A stretch of 64,000 bases of DNA from NCBI RefSeq assembly GCF_016887565.1, contig NZ_CP069396.1, forward strand, positions 7,112,001 to 7,176,000, in the 5' to 3' direction. A program made the position numbers and the translations under genes. The notes below the pieces were generated by a model. That model made no database searches. It worked only from the letters and a program-made list of their open reading frames with translations, and was not told the origin of the DNA. Below, one piece after another: positions 14,601 through 20,603 of the stretch. Each line of letters starts with the position of its first letter. Position 1 is the first letter of the stretch. Origin of the DNA: Archangium violaceum. GTDB lineage: Bacteria; Myxococcota; Myxococcia; Myxococcales; Myxococcaceae.

Positions 14601-17600
14601 CTCCGGGGCCGCCAGGGCCCGCTCCTCGAAGGCACGGTGCAGCAGCGCGGGGGCGTGGCCGGCCTTCCCCGCTCCGCTCCACTCGCGCAGCAGCACCCGC
14701 CGCGCGGCCTCGTCCACCGGGGAGAGCTCACGCAGCCGCTGCTCCGGCCGCGCCACCATCGACTCCAGCAGGTGGCGCAACTGCTCCAGCATCCGCTCCA
14801 CATGCGCCGCGTCGAAGCGCGCACCGTCATACGACAGATGCAACGGCAGCTCGCGTCCGGGCGACGAGATGAGCGTCAGCGGATGATGATCCGCCTCCAG
14901 TGAACGCACATCGCGCACCTCCAGAGAAGGCAGTGACGCGGTGAGCGCGGCGTCCACCGGGTAGTTCTCGAACACCACCAGGCTCTCGAACAGCGGCGTG
15001 CCCGCCGGTACCTCGCTCCAGCGCTGCACCTTCACCAGCGGCGAGTGCTCGTGCTGCCTCATCTCCAGCAACCACGCCTGCAATCCCTTCAGCCACGGGA
15101 TGAGCGGCTCGTCTCCGGCCAGGCGCACGCGCACCGGCAGCGTGTTGATGAACAGGCCCACCATGCCCTCCACCCCGGGCAGCTCCGGCGGACGGCCCGA
15201 GACGGTGGTGCCAAAGACGACGTCCCTCGTCCCCGCGTGATGCCCCAGCAGCAGCGCCCACGCGCCCTGTATCAGCGTGTTGAGCGTCAGCCCATGCTGG
15301 CGCGTGAACGCGTTCAGCGCCTCGGTGGTGGCGGCGGACAGGTGGATCTGCCTCGAGCCCCGGCCCTCCCCCGAAGCCTCCTGACTCGCGGAGAGCCGCC
15401 CCGGATCCGTCGGCTCGGAGAAGCCCGCCAGCGAACGGCGCCAGAAGCGCTCGGACTCCTCCAGTCCTCGCTCCGCGAGCCAGCCGATGTAATCGCGGTA
15501 GGGCCTCGTCTGCTCCACCTGGGGCGTCAGTCCTCGCGAGAGCTGGTCATACTGGACGAACACCTGGCGGATGAGGACGGGAACGGACCACCCGTCCAGC
15601 AGGATGTGGTGGTGGCTGAAGACGAAGCGGTATACCGCCTCTCCCGTGCGCAGCAGCGCCAGCCGGGCCAGCGGCGGAGAGGACAGCTCGAAGCCTCGAC
15701 GGCGGTCGGCCTCCAGCCACGCGGCGAAGCGCGCCTCCTGCTCACCGGGCGGGAGCCCTCGCCAGTCCTCCTGGGTCAGCGGCAGCTCCACCTCCCGAAA
15801 CACCACCTGCAACGGCGCCTCCACGCCCTCCCAGACCGTGGCCGTCCTCAGAATCGGATGTGCGTCCACCACCTGCCGCCACGCCCTCGTGAAGGCCGAG
15901 AGGTCCAGCGTCCCGCGCAGCTCGCACGCGAGCTGGTTGAAGTACACACCGCTGCCTTCCTGGAGGACATGGAAGAGCATGCCCTGCTGGAGAGGAGAGA
16001 GCGGATACAGATCCTCGAGTCCGCGCCGGCCTCGTGCGCCGCCTCGGGCCACCCGCTCCACCACCGCGTCCAGCGCCTGCTGTCCCAATGACGCCAGCGG
16101 GAAGTCGGACGGAGTGAGGACACTCGCCACATCCTCCGCGGTGCAGCGCCCGAGCAGGGCTCGCACGGCATCCAGGAAGCCTCGCGCCAGGGACTCCAGC
16201 GTCTCCCTTCGGTAGAGATGCGTGCCATACGCCCAGGAGACCTGGAGGCGTCCTCCCGAGACGAGGGCATTGATGCCGATCCGGTGGGAGCGGCGGGCCC
16301 GGGGATCCTGCGTCGGTCCCAGGGGCTCGGAGGCCAGGACGAGTGGAGACTCCGCGGGCAGCACGTTGTCCACCTGCCCCAGGTAGTTGAAGGACACCTC
16401 CGCCTCCGGCAACGCACGCAGGCGCGCGGACAGTTCCCCCTCCCGCGACAGGTAGCGCAGCAGGCCGAAGCCCAGGCCCCGCCGCGGAATGCGCCGCAGC
16501 GCCTCCTTCACGGCCTTGAGACCCGACTCGGGCGTCCTGCCGTCACCCGTCTCCAGCAGCACCGGATACAGGCTGGTGAACCAGCCCACCGTGCGCGACA
16601 CGTCCACGCCTTCCAGGACGTCCTCTCGCCCGTGCCCTTCCAGGTCCACCCGCAGACAGGGCGCGCCCGTCCACCGGCGGAACGTCTCCGCCAGCGCCGC
16701 GAGCAGCACCTCGTCCACGCGCGTCCGCCAGGCACGCGGCACTTCCTGAAGCAGCGCGCGGGTCTCCTCCACGTCGAGCTCCACCCGCACTACGCTCGCG
16801 GCGCCCTCGGTGTCCTCCCCTCCCGGGAGCTCCACTGGCAGGCGGGAGATGCGCTCCCATGGCAGCCCCAGCCAGTACGCGGACTCTTCCCGCACGGCCG
16901 GCGTCTGGGCGTAGGCCTCCAATCGCTCCGCCCACTGCTGGAAGGACGTCGTCTTCGGTGGCAGCCGCACCGCGGCCCCCGACTGGAGCTGTCGCAACGC
17001 CGTGAGCAGATCCACCAGCAGCACCCGCCACGACACCCCGTCCACCGCCAGGTGATGGATGGCGAGCAGCAGCCTCCGAGGCTCTCCCGCTCCCATCTCG
17101 TACAGCGCCGCTCGCGCGAGCAGCCCATTACCCAGCTCCAGCGAGGCCTGGGTCCTCGCGGCATGCGCCTCCAGGGCCGGGCCACGCGCGGCCGGCTCCA
17201 GTCCAGACAGGTCCACCCGCTCCAGCGGGAAGTGCCCCTCGTCACCCCCGTTGGATTGATGCCAGCCCTCGCCGTCCCTCGTGAAGCGCAGGCGCAGCGC
17301 ATCGTGGTGCAGGCGCAGGTGTCTCAGCGCCTGTTCCAACAACCCCGCGTCCACCGGCTCGTTCAGCGAGAAGAGCAGCGCCTGGTTGTAATGGTGCGAG
17401 CCCGGCCGCTCCTGTTCGAGGAACCAGCGCTGGATGGGCGTGAGCACCACCTGGCCCGTCACCAGCCCCTGCTCGGCCACCACCACCGGCGCTGCTCCCG
17501 CCACCGTGGCCAGCTTCGCGATCGTCGGATGCTGGAAGAGCTGCTTCGCGGTGACGTGGACTCCCGCCTGCGTGGCCCTCGAGATGATCTGGATAGCGAG

Positions 17601-20600
17601 GATGGAGTCACCGCCCAGCTCGAAGAAGTCATCGTGGATGCCCACCTGCTCGTGCCCGAGCACCTGGGCCCAGACATCCGCCAGCGCGCGCTCCGCGGGA
17701 GTGCGCGGCGGCTCGTACGTCTCCGGCACCTCCCGCGACAGCTCCGGCGCGGGCAGCGCCCGGCGATCCACCTTGCCACTCGTGTTGAGGGGCAGTGCCT
17801 CCATCACCACGAAGGCCGCGGGCACCATGTACTCCGGCAGCCTCTCGCCCAATCGCTCCCGCAGCTCGCGCAACGAGGGCGCCGGCCCCCCCTGCACGGG
17901 AACCACGTACGCCACCAGCTTCGACTCTCCCTGAGCCCCCTTGCGCAGCACCACCACCGCCTCGGCCACCGAGTCCTCGTCGCGCAGGGCGGCTTCGATC
18001 TCCCCCAGCTCGATGCGGAACCCGCGCAGCTTCACCTGATCATCCGCGCGGCCGAAGAACTCCAGCTGTCCGTCCGGCATCCACCGCACCACGTCGCCCG
18101 TCTTGTACATGCGGGCACCGGGCTCCTCCGAGTACGGATCCGGCACGTACCGCTCCGCCGTCAGCTCCGGCCTCCCGAGGTAGCCTCGGGTCACCCCCGC
18201 TCCTCCCACGTACAGCTCACCCCGGACCCCAGGGGCCACGGGTCTCAGCGTCTCGTCGAGCACATAGGCCCGGGCTCCACCGATCGGCGGACCGAGGGGT
18301 GTCACGGGCGCACCCGGCACGCAGTCGGCGAGCGTCACGCAGATGGTGATCTCCGTGGGACCGTACACGTTGATGAAGCGCCGCCCCGTCCCCCAGCGCT
18401 TCGTCAGCCCCGGGTTGCAGGCCTCGCCCGCCGCCATCACCGTCTCCAGCAGGGGCAGCTCCCCGGCCGGTGTCACCTCCAACACGGAGGGCGTGAGCAT
18501 GGTGGCCGTCACTCGCTCCTCGCGTAGCAGCCGCGCCAGATCCGGCCCCGGCTGGATGGCCTCGCGCGAGGCCAGCACCAGCGTCGCGCCCTCCAGCAGC
18601 GCGCCGTAGATCTCCGACACGGACGCATCGAAGCTCGCCGAGGCGAACTGCAACACGCGCCTGCCCGGAGCCACGGCCCAGGCCCAGCGGGAGACCCGCA
18701 CGGTGTTGCAGACGTTCCGGTGCTCCACCAGCACGCCCTTGGGCCTGCCCGTCGAGCCCGACGTATAGATGATGTAGGCGAGCTGCTCGGGGTGCACACG
18801 CACCTCGGGAGCCGTCCGGGGCTCCCGCGCAAGCACCTCCGTCTCCGCGTCGAGGACCACCCGAGGCACCTCGCGCCCCTCCAGCCAGGCGGAGGTCCGC
18901 GACTGCACCAGCACCGCGGCGGCACCGCAGTCCTCCAGCAGGGACTGGAGCCTCGCCGCCGGCCACGCAGGATCCAACGGCACGTACACGCCGCCGGCCT
19001 TGAGCACGCCCAGCATGGCGATGATGAGCTCCGGCGAGCGCTCCAGGCACAGCACCACCCGGGACTCCGCCTCCACCCCGAGCCCGCGCAGGTGATGCGC
19101 GAGCTGATTGGCCCTCGCGTCCAGCTCTCCGTACGTGAGCCGCTGGGAGCCGAACACCAGCGCCTCCGCGTCCGGCGTCCGCGCCACCTGCTCCTCGAAG
19201 AGGCGGTGCAGCACCGCCGGTCCGGTGGCCGCGCCTCCCGAGGTCCCCCACTTGCGCAGCTGCTGGCGCGCGGCCTCGTCCACCGGGGACAGCTCACGCA
19301 GCCACTGCTCCGGCCGGGCGGCCATGGACTCCAGCAGGGAGCGAAGCTGCCCCAGCATCCGTTCCACATGGCCCGAGTCGAAGCGCGCGTACTCGTGGGC
19401 GAGCTCCAATCGCAGCTCACGCCCCGGCACGGCCACGAGCGTCAGCGGATGGTGGTCCGCCTCCACCGAGCGCACGTCCCGCACCTCCAGAGAAGGCAGT
19501 GACGCGGTGAGCGCGGCGTCCACCGGGTAGTTCTCGAACACCACCAGGCTCTCGAACAGCGGCGTGCCCGCCGGTACCTCGCTCCAGCGCTGCACCTTCA
19601 CCAGCGGCGAGTGCTCGTGCTGCCTCATCTCCAGCAACCACGCCTGCAATCCCTTCAGCCACGGGATGAGCGGCTCTTCCGCGGGCAGGCGCACGCGCAC
19701 CGGCAGCGTGTTGATGAACAGGCCCACCATGCCCTCCACCCCGGGCAGCTCCGGCGGACGGCCCGAGACGGTGGTGCCGAAGACGACGTCCCTCGTCCCC
19801 GCGTAATGCCCCAACAGCAGCGCCCACGCGCCCTGCACCACGGTGTTGAGCGTGAGCCCGTGCTGGCGCGCGAGCGCGCTCAACGCCTCGGTGGTGGAGG
19901 CGGACAGGTGCACCCGGCCAGCACCCCGGCCGGATGCTGGCGAGCCTCCCGCTCCTGGATGGCCCTTCCCCAGCTCGGTGGGCTCGGAGAAGCCCGCGAG
20001 CGAGCGGCGCCAGAAGCGCTCGGACTCCTCCAGGCCACGCTCCTCGAGCCAGCTGATGTAGTCGCGGTAGGGCCGCGCCTGCTCCACCCGTGGCGTGAGG
20101 CCCCGCACGAGGCTCTCGTAGAGGACGAAGACCTGCCGGATGAGGATGGGAACGGACCACCCGTCCAGCAGGATGTGGTGGTGGCTGAAGACGAAGCGGT
20201 ACGCCGCGTCGGCGGTGCGCAGCAGCGTGAGCCGCAGCAGGGGCGGCTCGCCCAGCTCGAAGCCCCGGCGCCGGTCCTCTTCCATCCACGTGGCGAAGCG
20301 TGCCTCCTGCGCGGAGGGCGGCAGCTGGCGCCAGTCCTCCTGCACGAGCGGCAGCTCCACCTCGTTGAGCACCACCTGGAGGGGCGCGTCGACGTCCTCC
20401 CACACGAGGGCCGTGCGCAGGATGGGATGCGCCGCCACCGCCCGCCGCCAGGCTTCCGTGAAGGCCGGAAGCTCCAGCCGCCCGCGCAGCTCGCACGCGA
20501 GCTGGTTGATGTAGAGCCCACCGCCCTGCTCCTGCAGGACGTGGAAGAGCAGGCCCTGCTGGAGCGGGGAGAGCGGGTACAGGTCTTCGATGTTGTCGCT

Positions 20601-20603
20601 CAT
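2637..20603 (-). CDS. Five-module NRPS with terminal thioesterase (C-A-T-E, C-A-T-E, C-A-T, C-T, C-A-T-TE)
   Basis: A 5988-residue nonribosomal peptide synthetase, the last enzyme of the lipopeptide line. Approximate domains by residue: C1 5-440, A1 465-955, T1 965-1035, E1 1045-1490; C2 1525-1965, A2 1985-2480, T2 2490-2560, E2 2570-3010; C3 3045-3490, A3 3515-4000, T3 4015-4085; C4 4105-4540, T4 4565-4635; C5 4655-5085, A5 5115-5605, T5 5620-5690; TE 5710-5960 with GWSLGG. T domains before E have the LGGDS form, the others LGGHS or LGGQS. C1-C3 begin YPLSPLQQG (DCL-like, after E domains), C4-C5 begin FAQQRLWFL (LCL-like). By-eye A codes: A1 DASMMAVIC, A2 DVFVMAAIY, A3 DTKDLGVVD (Glu/Gln-like), A5 DSWTFVGVC (perhaps aromatic). 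Module 4 has no A domain. In C3 the first His of HHxxxDG is Ser. The start ATG overlaps the stop of the upstream gene by 4 bases. Confidence 0.96.
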   Translation of the reverse strand: MSDNIEDLYPLSPLQQGLLFHVLQEQGGGLYINQLACELRGRLELPAFTEAWRRAVAAHPILRTALVWEDVDAPLQVVLNEVELPLVQEDWRQLPPSAQEARFATWMEEDRRRGFELGEPPLLRLTLLRTADAAYRFVFSHHHILLDGWSVPILIRQVFVLYESLVRGLTPRVEQARPYRDYISWLEERGLEESERFWRRSLAGFSEPTELGKGHPGAGGSPASGRGAGRVHLSASTTEALSALARQHGLTLNTVVQGAWALLLGHYAGTRDVVFGTTVSGRPPELPGVEGMVGLFINTLPVRVRLPAEEPLIPWLKGLQAWLLEMRQHEHSPLVKVQRWSEVPAGTPLFESLVVFENYPVDAALTASLPSLEVRDVRSVEADHHPLTLVAVPGRELRLELAHEYARFDSGHVERMLGQLRSLLESMAARPEQWLRELSPVDEAARQQLRKWGTSGGAATGPAVLHRLFEEQVARTPDAEALVFGSQRLTYGELDARANQLAHHLRGLGVEAESRVVLCLERSPELIIAMLGVLKAGGVYVPLDPAWPAARLQSLLEDCGAAAVLVQSRTSAWLEGREVPRVVLDAETEVLAREPRTAPEVRVHPEQLAYIIYTSGSTGRPKGVLVEHRNVCNTVRVSRWAWAVAPGRRVLQFASASFDASVSEIYGALLEGATLVLASREAIQPGPDLARLLREERVTATMLTPSVLEVTPAGELPLLETVMAAGEACNPGLTKRWGTGRRFINVYGPTEITICVTLADCVPGAPVTPLGPPIGGARAYVLDETLRPVAPGVRGELYVGGAGVTRGYLGRPELTAERYVPDPYSEEPGARMYKTGDVVRWMPDGQLEFFGRADDQVKLRGFRIELGEIEAALRDEDSVAEAVVVLRKGAQGESKLVAYVVPVQGGPAPSLRELRERLGERLPEYMVPAAFVVMEALPLNTSGKVDRRALPAPELSREVPETYEPPRTPAERALADVWAQVLGHEQVGIHDDFFELGGDSILAIQIISRATQAGVHVTAKQLFQHPTIAKLATVAGAAPVVVAEQGLVTGQVVLTPIQRWFLEQERPGSHHYNQALLFSLNEPVDAGLLEQALRHLRLHHDALRLRFTRDGEGWHQSNGGDEGHFPLERVDLSGLEPAARGPALEAHAARTQASLELGNGLLARAALYEMGAGEPRRLLLAIHHLAVDGVSWRVLLVDLLTALRQLQSGAAVRLPPKTTSFQQWAERLEAYAQTPAVREESAYWLGLPWERISRLPVELPGGEDTEGAASVVRVELDVEETRALLQEVPRAWRTRVDEVLLAALAETFRRWTGAPCLRVDLEGHGREDVLEGVDVSRTVGWFTSLYPVLLETGDGRTPESGLKAVKEALRRIPRRGLGFGLLRYLSREGELSARLRALPEAEVSFNYLGQVDNVLPAESPLVLASEPLGPTQDPRARRSHRIGINALVSGGRLQVSWAYGTHLYRRETLESLARGFLDAVRALLGRCTAEDVASVLTPSDFPLASLGQQALDAVVERVARGGARGRRGLEDLYPLSPLQQGMLFHVLQEGSGVYFNQLACELRGTLDLSAFTRAWRQVVDAHPILRTATVWEGVEAPLQVVFREVELPLTQEDWRGLPPGEQEARFAAWLEADRRRGFELSSPPLARLALLRTGEAVYRFVFSHHHILLDGWSVPVLIRQVFVQYDQLSRGLTPQVEQTRPYRDYIGWLAERGLEESERFWRRSLAGFSEPTDPGRLSASQEASGEGRGSRQIHLSAATTEALNAFTRQHGLTLNTLIQGAWALLLGHHAGTRDVVFGTTVSGRPPELPGVEGMVGLFINTLPVRVRLAGDEPLIPWLKGLQAWLLEMRQHEHSPLVKVQRWSEVPAGTPLFESLVVFENYPVDAALTASLPSLEVRDVRSLEADHHPLTLISSPGRELPLHLSYDGARFDAAHVERMLEQLRHLLESMVARPEQRLRELSPVDEAARRVLLREWSGAGKAGHAPALLHRAFEERALAAPEAEAIRFGQQRLTYGELDTRANQLAHHLRGLGVVAETRVLLCLERSPELIFAMLGVLKAGGAYVPVDPSWPAARLRSLLEDCGAPVVLVREGTAAWLEGTSARRVLLDAEPERESLARASRTAPEVKLHPGQLAYVIYTSGSTGKPKGVLVEHRGASNTVKASRGAWAIGPGKRVLQFASASFDVSVFEIYGALSDGATLVMAPREALMPGADLLRVLREERVTTAVLTPSVLEATPVEELPALESMMVAGEACGPRLPARWGVGRRFVNAYGPTEVSIYGTLTECVPGAPVAPIGRPLAGASAYVLDADLRPVAVGVRGELYIGGAGVARGYLGRPELTAERFIPDPFSEEPGARLYKTGDVVRWMADGQLEFFGRADEQVKLRGFRIELGEIESALLAESSVGEAVVVLRKRAEGEPWLVAYVVPAAGGPAPVVRELRERLRERLPEYMVPAAFVMLEALPRTTSGKVDRRALPSPEQAREVPTAHEPPRTPTERALAEAWAQVLRHERVGIHDDFFELGGDSILAIQIISKAAQAGVHVTAKQLFQHPTIAKLATVARAAPVVAAEQGLVTGPVVLTPIQRWFFERESPEPHHYNQSLLFSLDEPVEAQLLERALRHLRLHHDALRLRFTRDGEGWSQSNGGDEGHFPLEQVDLSGLEPAARGPALEAHAARTQASLDLGSGLLARVVLYELGAGEPRRLLFVIHHLAVDGVSWRVLLVDLLTAWRQLQAGAPVRLPPKTTSFQQWAERLEAYAQTPAMREEATYWLGLPWERVTRLPVDRHGGENTVAFARQVSVELDAEETRALIHEVPRAWRTRMEEVLLAALLETFRRWTGAASLLVNLEGHGREDVLDGVDVSRTVGWFTSLYPVLLETAEGQGPESGLEAVKERLRSLPRRGVGFGVLRYLSREEELSARLGALPEAEVSFNYLGQVDNVLPEGTPLAMVTEPVGPTWSERTPRRHLLDISAVVSEGRLRLFWAYSENVHERRTVEALARDFVSALRALVARCAEGAGGFTPSDFPLAPLGQEALDALVERVTGGDARRRRSIEDVYPLSPLQQGLLFHLLRDSTSGVYLNQMSWEVHGELDVTAVARAWQETVARHTLLRTAFFWEGLEVPLQVVLRDAQLPIRSEDWRGLEPSEREARLAAWLEEDRRRGFELERAPLMRLALLRVGDRAWRFVLSYSHVLLDGWSMPLMVGEVFARYGALTKGVARTWPEARPYRDFIAWLGRQDLGVAREFWSRSLAGFTSPTRVGADRGPVSEGMPVRREQRMHLAPEQAATLQAFSRRHQVTLGTCIQGAWALLLRHHAGEDDIVFGNTVSGRPASLPGVEEMVGLFINTLPVRVRVPRGKPVGQWLRELQAWLVEMRQYDYTPLVEAQRRSEVPLGTPLFETLAVVENYPVDGVAGKGTALEIRDVRGHELDSFPLTLIAELHEGVGLTLYHDERRIDAADAERMLGHLRVLLARMVEEAERPVVELSPLDGTERQRVLREWNATAVARGEGVGLAALFETQVERTPEALAVVMGTERLTFRELDARANQVAHRLRRVGVGPDVRVGLCVERSLELVVGLWGILKAGGAYVPLDPAYPPDRLRYMLEDSEAGVVVTVGGAAEGLVGPGTRLLRLDAEAEALRGEPETPVPGGAGPEHLAYAIYTSGSTGRPKAVMVRQGAVANLVEALHRAVYAPLESGQRVSVNGSVSFDTSVKQLFQLLRGHTLDVTPESVRFDGEALREYLERRKVDVFDCTPSQLQLLLETGWLEEATHPVTLLIGGEAISETLWRRLAASRVVRAINVYGPTECTVDATVCPITREYERPVLGRPIENVRLYVLDGHGQPVGVGVAGELYIGGAGLARGYLGRPDATAERFVPDAFGGEPGARLYRTGDRARWLADGTVEYLGRVDFQVKLRGHRIELGEVEAALREQLSVRDAVAAVREYGPGDQRLVAYVVAAAPVDTAVLRAALKTRLPEPMVPAAIVELPSFPLTPSGKVDRKALPLPGVASRSVGFIAPRTETERRLAELWARTLGVERVGVTDSFFELGGHSLLATQLVSRVRGGFKVELPLRAVFESPTLEALARRVEESPRLATGAGAPPPLVARPPGEAPVLGFAQQRLWFLDRLQPGSAAYNIPYGVRLTGALDVQALERALEAIVQRHEVLRTTFGERDGEPVACVAERMRVELARVELSGLAEEEREAEMLRRAKREARTPFVLAEGPLLRTTLLRLGEAEHVLLMTMHHIVTDGWSTGIFVKELAALYGAMTRGEPSPLPELSLQYADYARWQREWLKGEVLEAQLAYWRQKLAGSPPVLALPLDRPRPEVPVFQVGTRMLSLSGALVEPLQTLGQREGSSLFMVLLAGFQALLGRWSGQEDIVVGTPVAGRTRAEVEGLIGFFVNTLALRTDVGGAPTFRELLARVREVALGAYAHQDVPFEKLVEELRPVRDMRYTPLFQVMFSLQNTPRSRLELPGLTLNGLEPVGGSSKFDLSLSLEEWEGGLRGLFSYNASLFDAGTVERWATELEALLGAVAKEPDQPLARLLGDGAARVRSVPPPPLPSVPARSGYVEPEGPVAFELARLWRELLRVERVGMHDGFFELGGHSLLATQLVARVRKVFGVEVPLRALFEAPTLGALAMRVASARKVKAEPALRSGPKEEVLPLSFAQQRLWFLEQLQPGSTAYNIPYALRLEGRLDTAVLERCLEEVVRRHEILRACFESRAGEPVLRIAGSLRLPLAPVDLSELDAGRRSGEVERLASEEASQPFVLSRGPLLRAKLLRLGETEHVLLLTVHHIVFDGWSAGLLFRELAALYGAMTRGEPSPLPELPLQYTDYARWQREWLRGEVLEEQLAYWRQKLAGSPPVLNLPLDRPRPSTRGTRAGRVPVVLSRELSEALEALGQREGSSLFMVLLAGFQALLGRWSGQEDIVVGTPVAGRTRAEVEGLIGFFVNTLALRTDVGGAPTFRELLARVREVALGAYAHQDVPFEKLVEELRPVREMRHSPLFQVMFVLQNLPAREVSLPELKLSTVEQEGAEAKLDLTLSFVQTREGLRGVFSYDAALFEPATIERLARHLEVLLTAVAAAPDRRVAEVELLVREERARVLVDWGRGPRVEAPEETLGQLLELQAARMPEAGAVEGSGQRLGYRELWERARRLGHRLRREGVGPEVRVGVLLEKSVEAVVAFWGVQLAGGVYVPLEATQPPERLAWMAEDADVRAVVTRRGLEERCRLSGSVRVVRWEELEAGDTGPLESGARPENAAYVLYTSGSTGRPKGVVVTHGGACDLIRGKARSLGLGGDTRVLQFASLGFDSSLWEYLLALGTGGTLYVPPGGAVPLGDELRRALVEGRVTVATLPPSVLALLAEEGLEHLRVVFSVGEACPAELVERWSRGRRFLNGYGPTEVTVCATWEECVAGEVRPAIGRPLPNVRAYVLDEAMRPVPPGLAGELYVGGPGLARGYVGRPELTAERFVPDAFSGEPGARLYRTGDVVRWRADGRLDFVGRVDAQVKVNGVRVEPGEVEAALRELAGARQAHVTVWRSPSGETRLVAYVVPGESTPREALGLRARLRQRLSEAMVPSACIYLESLPLTTSGKVDGHALPAPEETGAHGRASVPPRDELERELARVWEEVLGVSSVGVTDSFFELGGQSLLAVRLVARLQERLGHVIPLAALFEGPTIEALAARLRAGSLAPARGNLVTLQPGGTRTPTFWVHPVGGNVLCYAEVARHLGPGRPFHALQATGLDGREVPLASVEDMARRYVEQVRSIQPEGPYLLGGWSLGGAVAFEMARELRRQGQEVALLVLLDSFAPSGSPAREPESAELLAGFAADLARSAGREVFLTPDALAGLTPEEQLRTLWTRVREAGLLPPGTGLEELRALLEVARANLGAVARYQPEPYEGRVVLLRAGDARRDAGVDPTHGWGRLVPSGLAVEEVPGDHHGLLRAPHVGALAERFERWFGVVEAPSGGEESGSGGSGRGESGTG
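5608..5908 (-). repeat. 301-bp near-identical repeat, copy in C domain of module 5
   Basis: This segment matches 7261-7561 with only three mismatches that I can see over 301 bases. It encodes the same stretch of the C domain (the region around VVGTPVAGR and HQDVPFEKLVEELRPVR) in module 5. Identity this high at silent positions points to recent duplication or gene conversion. Confidence 0.9.
7261..7561 (-). repeat. 301-bp near-identical repeat, copy in C domain of module 4
   Basis: Partner of 5608-5908, located in the C domain of the A-less module 4. The flanks diverge clearly on both sides, so the shared block is a discrete tract inside the domain, consistent with gene conversion between modules 4 and 5. 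Confidence 0.9.
14914..15238 (-). repeat. 325-bp near-identical repeat, copy in C domain of module 2
   Basis: Matches 19480-19804 almost base for base, apart from a short cluster of changes near 15112-15125 and an isolated change near 15213. It covers the C domain part that encodes RPPELPGVEGMVGLF through the FENYPVD region of module 2. Confidence 0.88.
19480..19804 (-). repeat. 325-bp near-identical repeat, copy in C domain of module 1
   Basis: Partner of 14914-15238, in the C domain of module 1. Further short identical blocks are shared by the E domains of modules 1 and 2 (around 17000-17060 and 12420-12480), so these two C-A-T-E modules probably arose by duplication. Confidence 0.88.
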
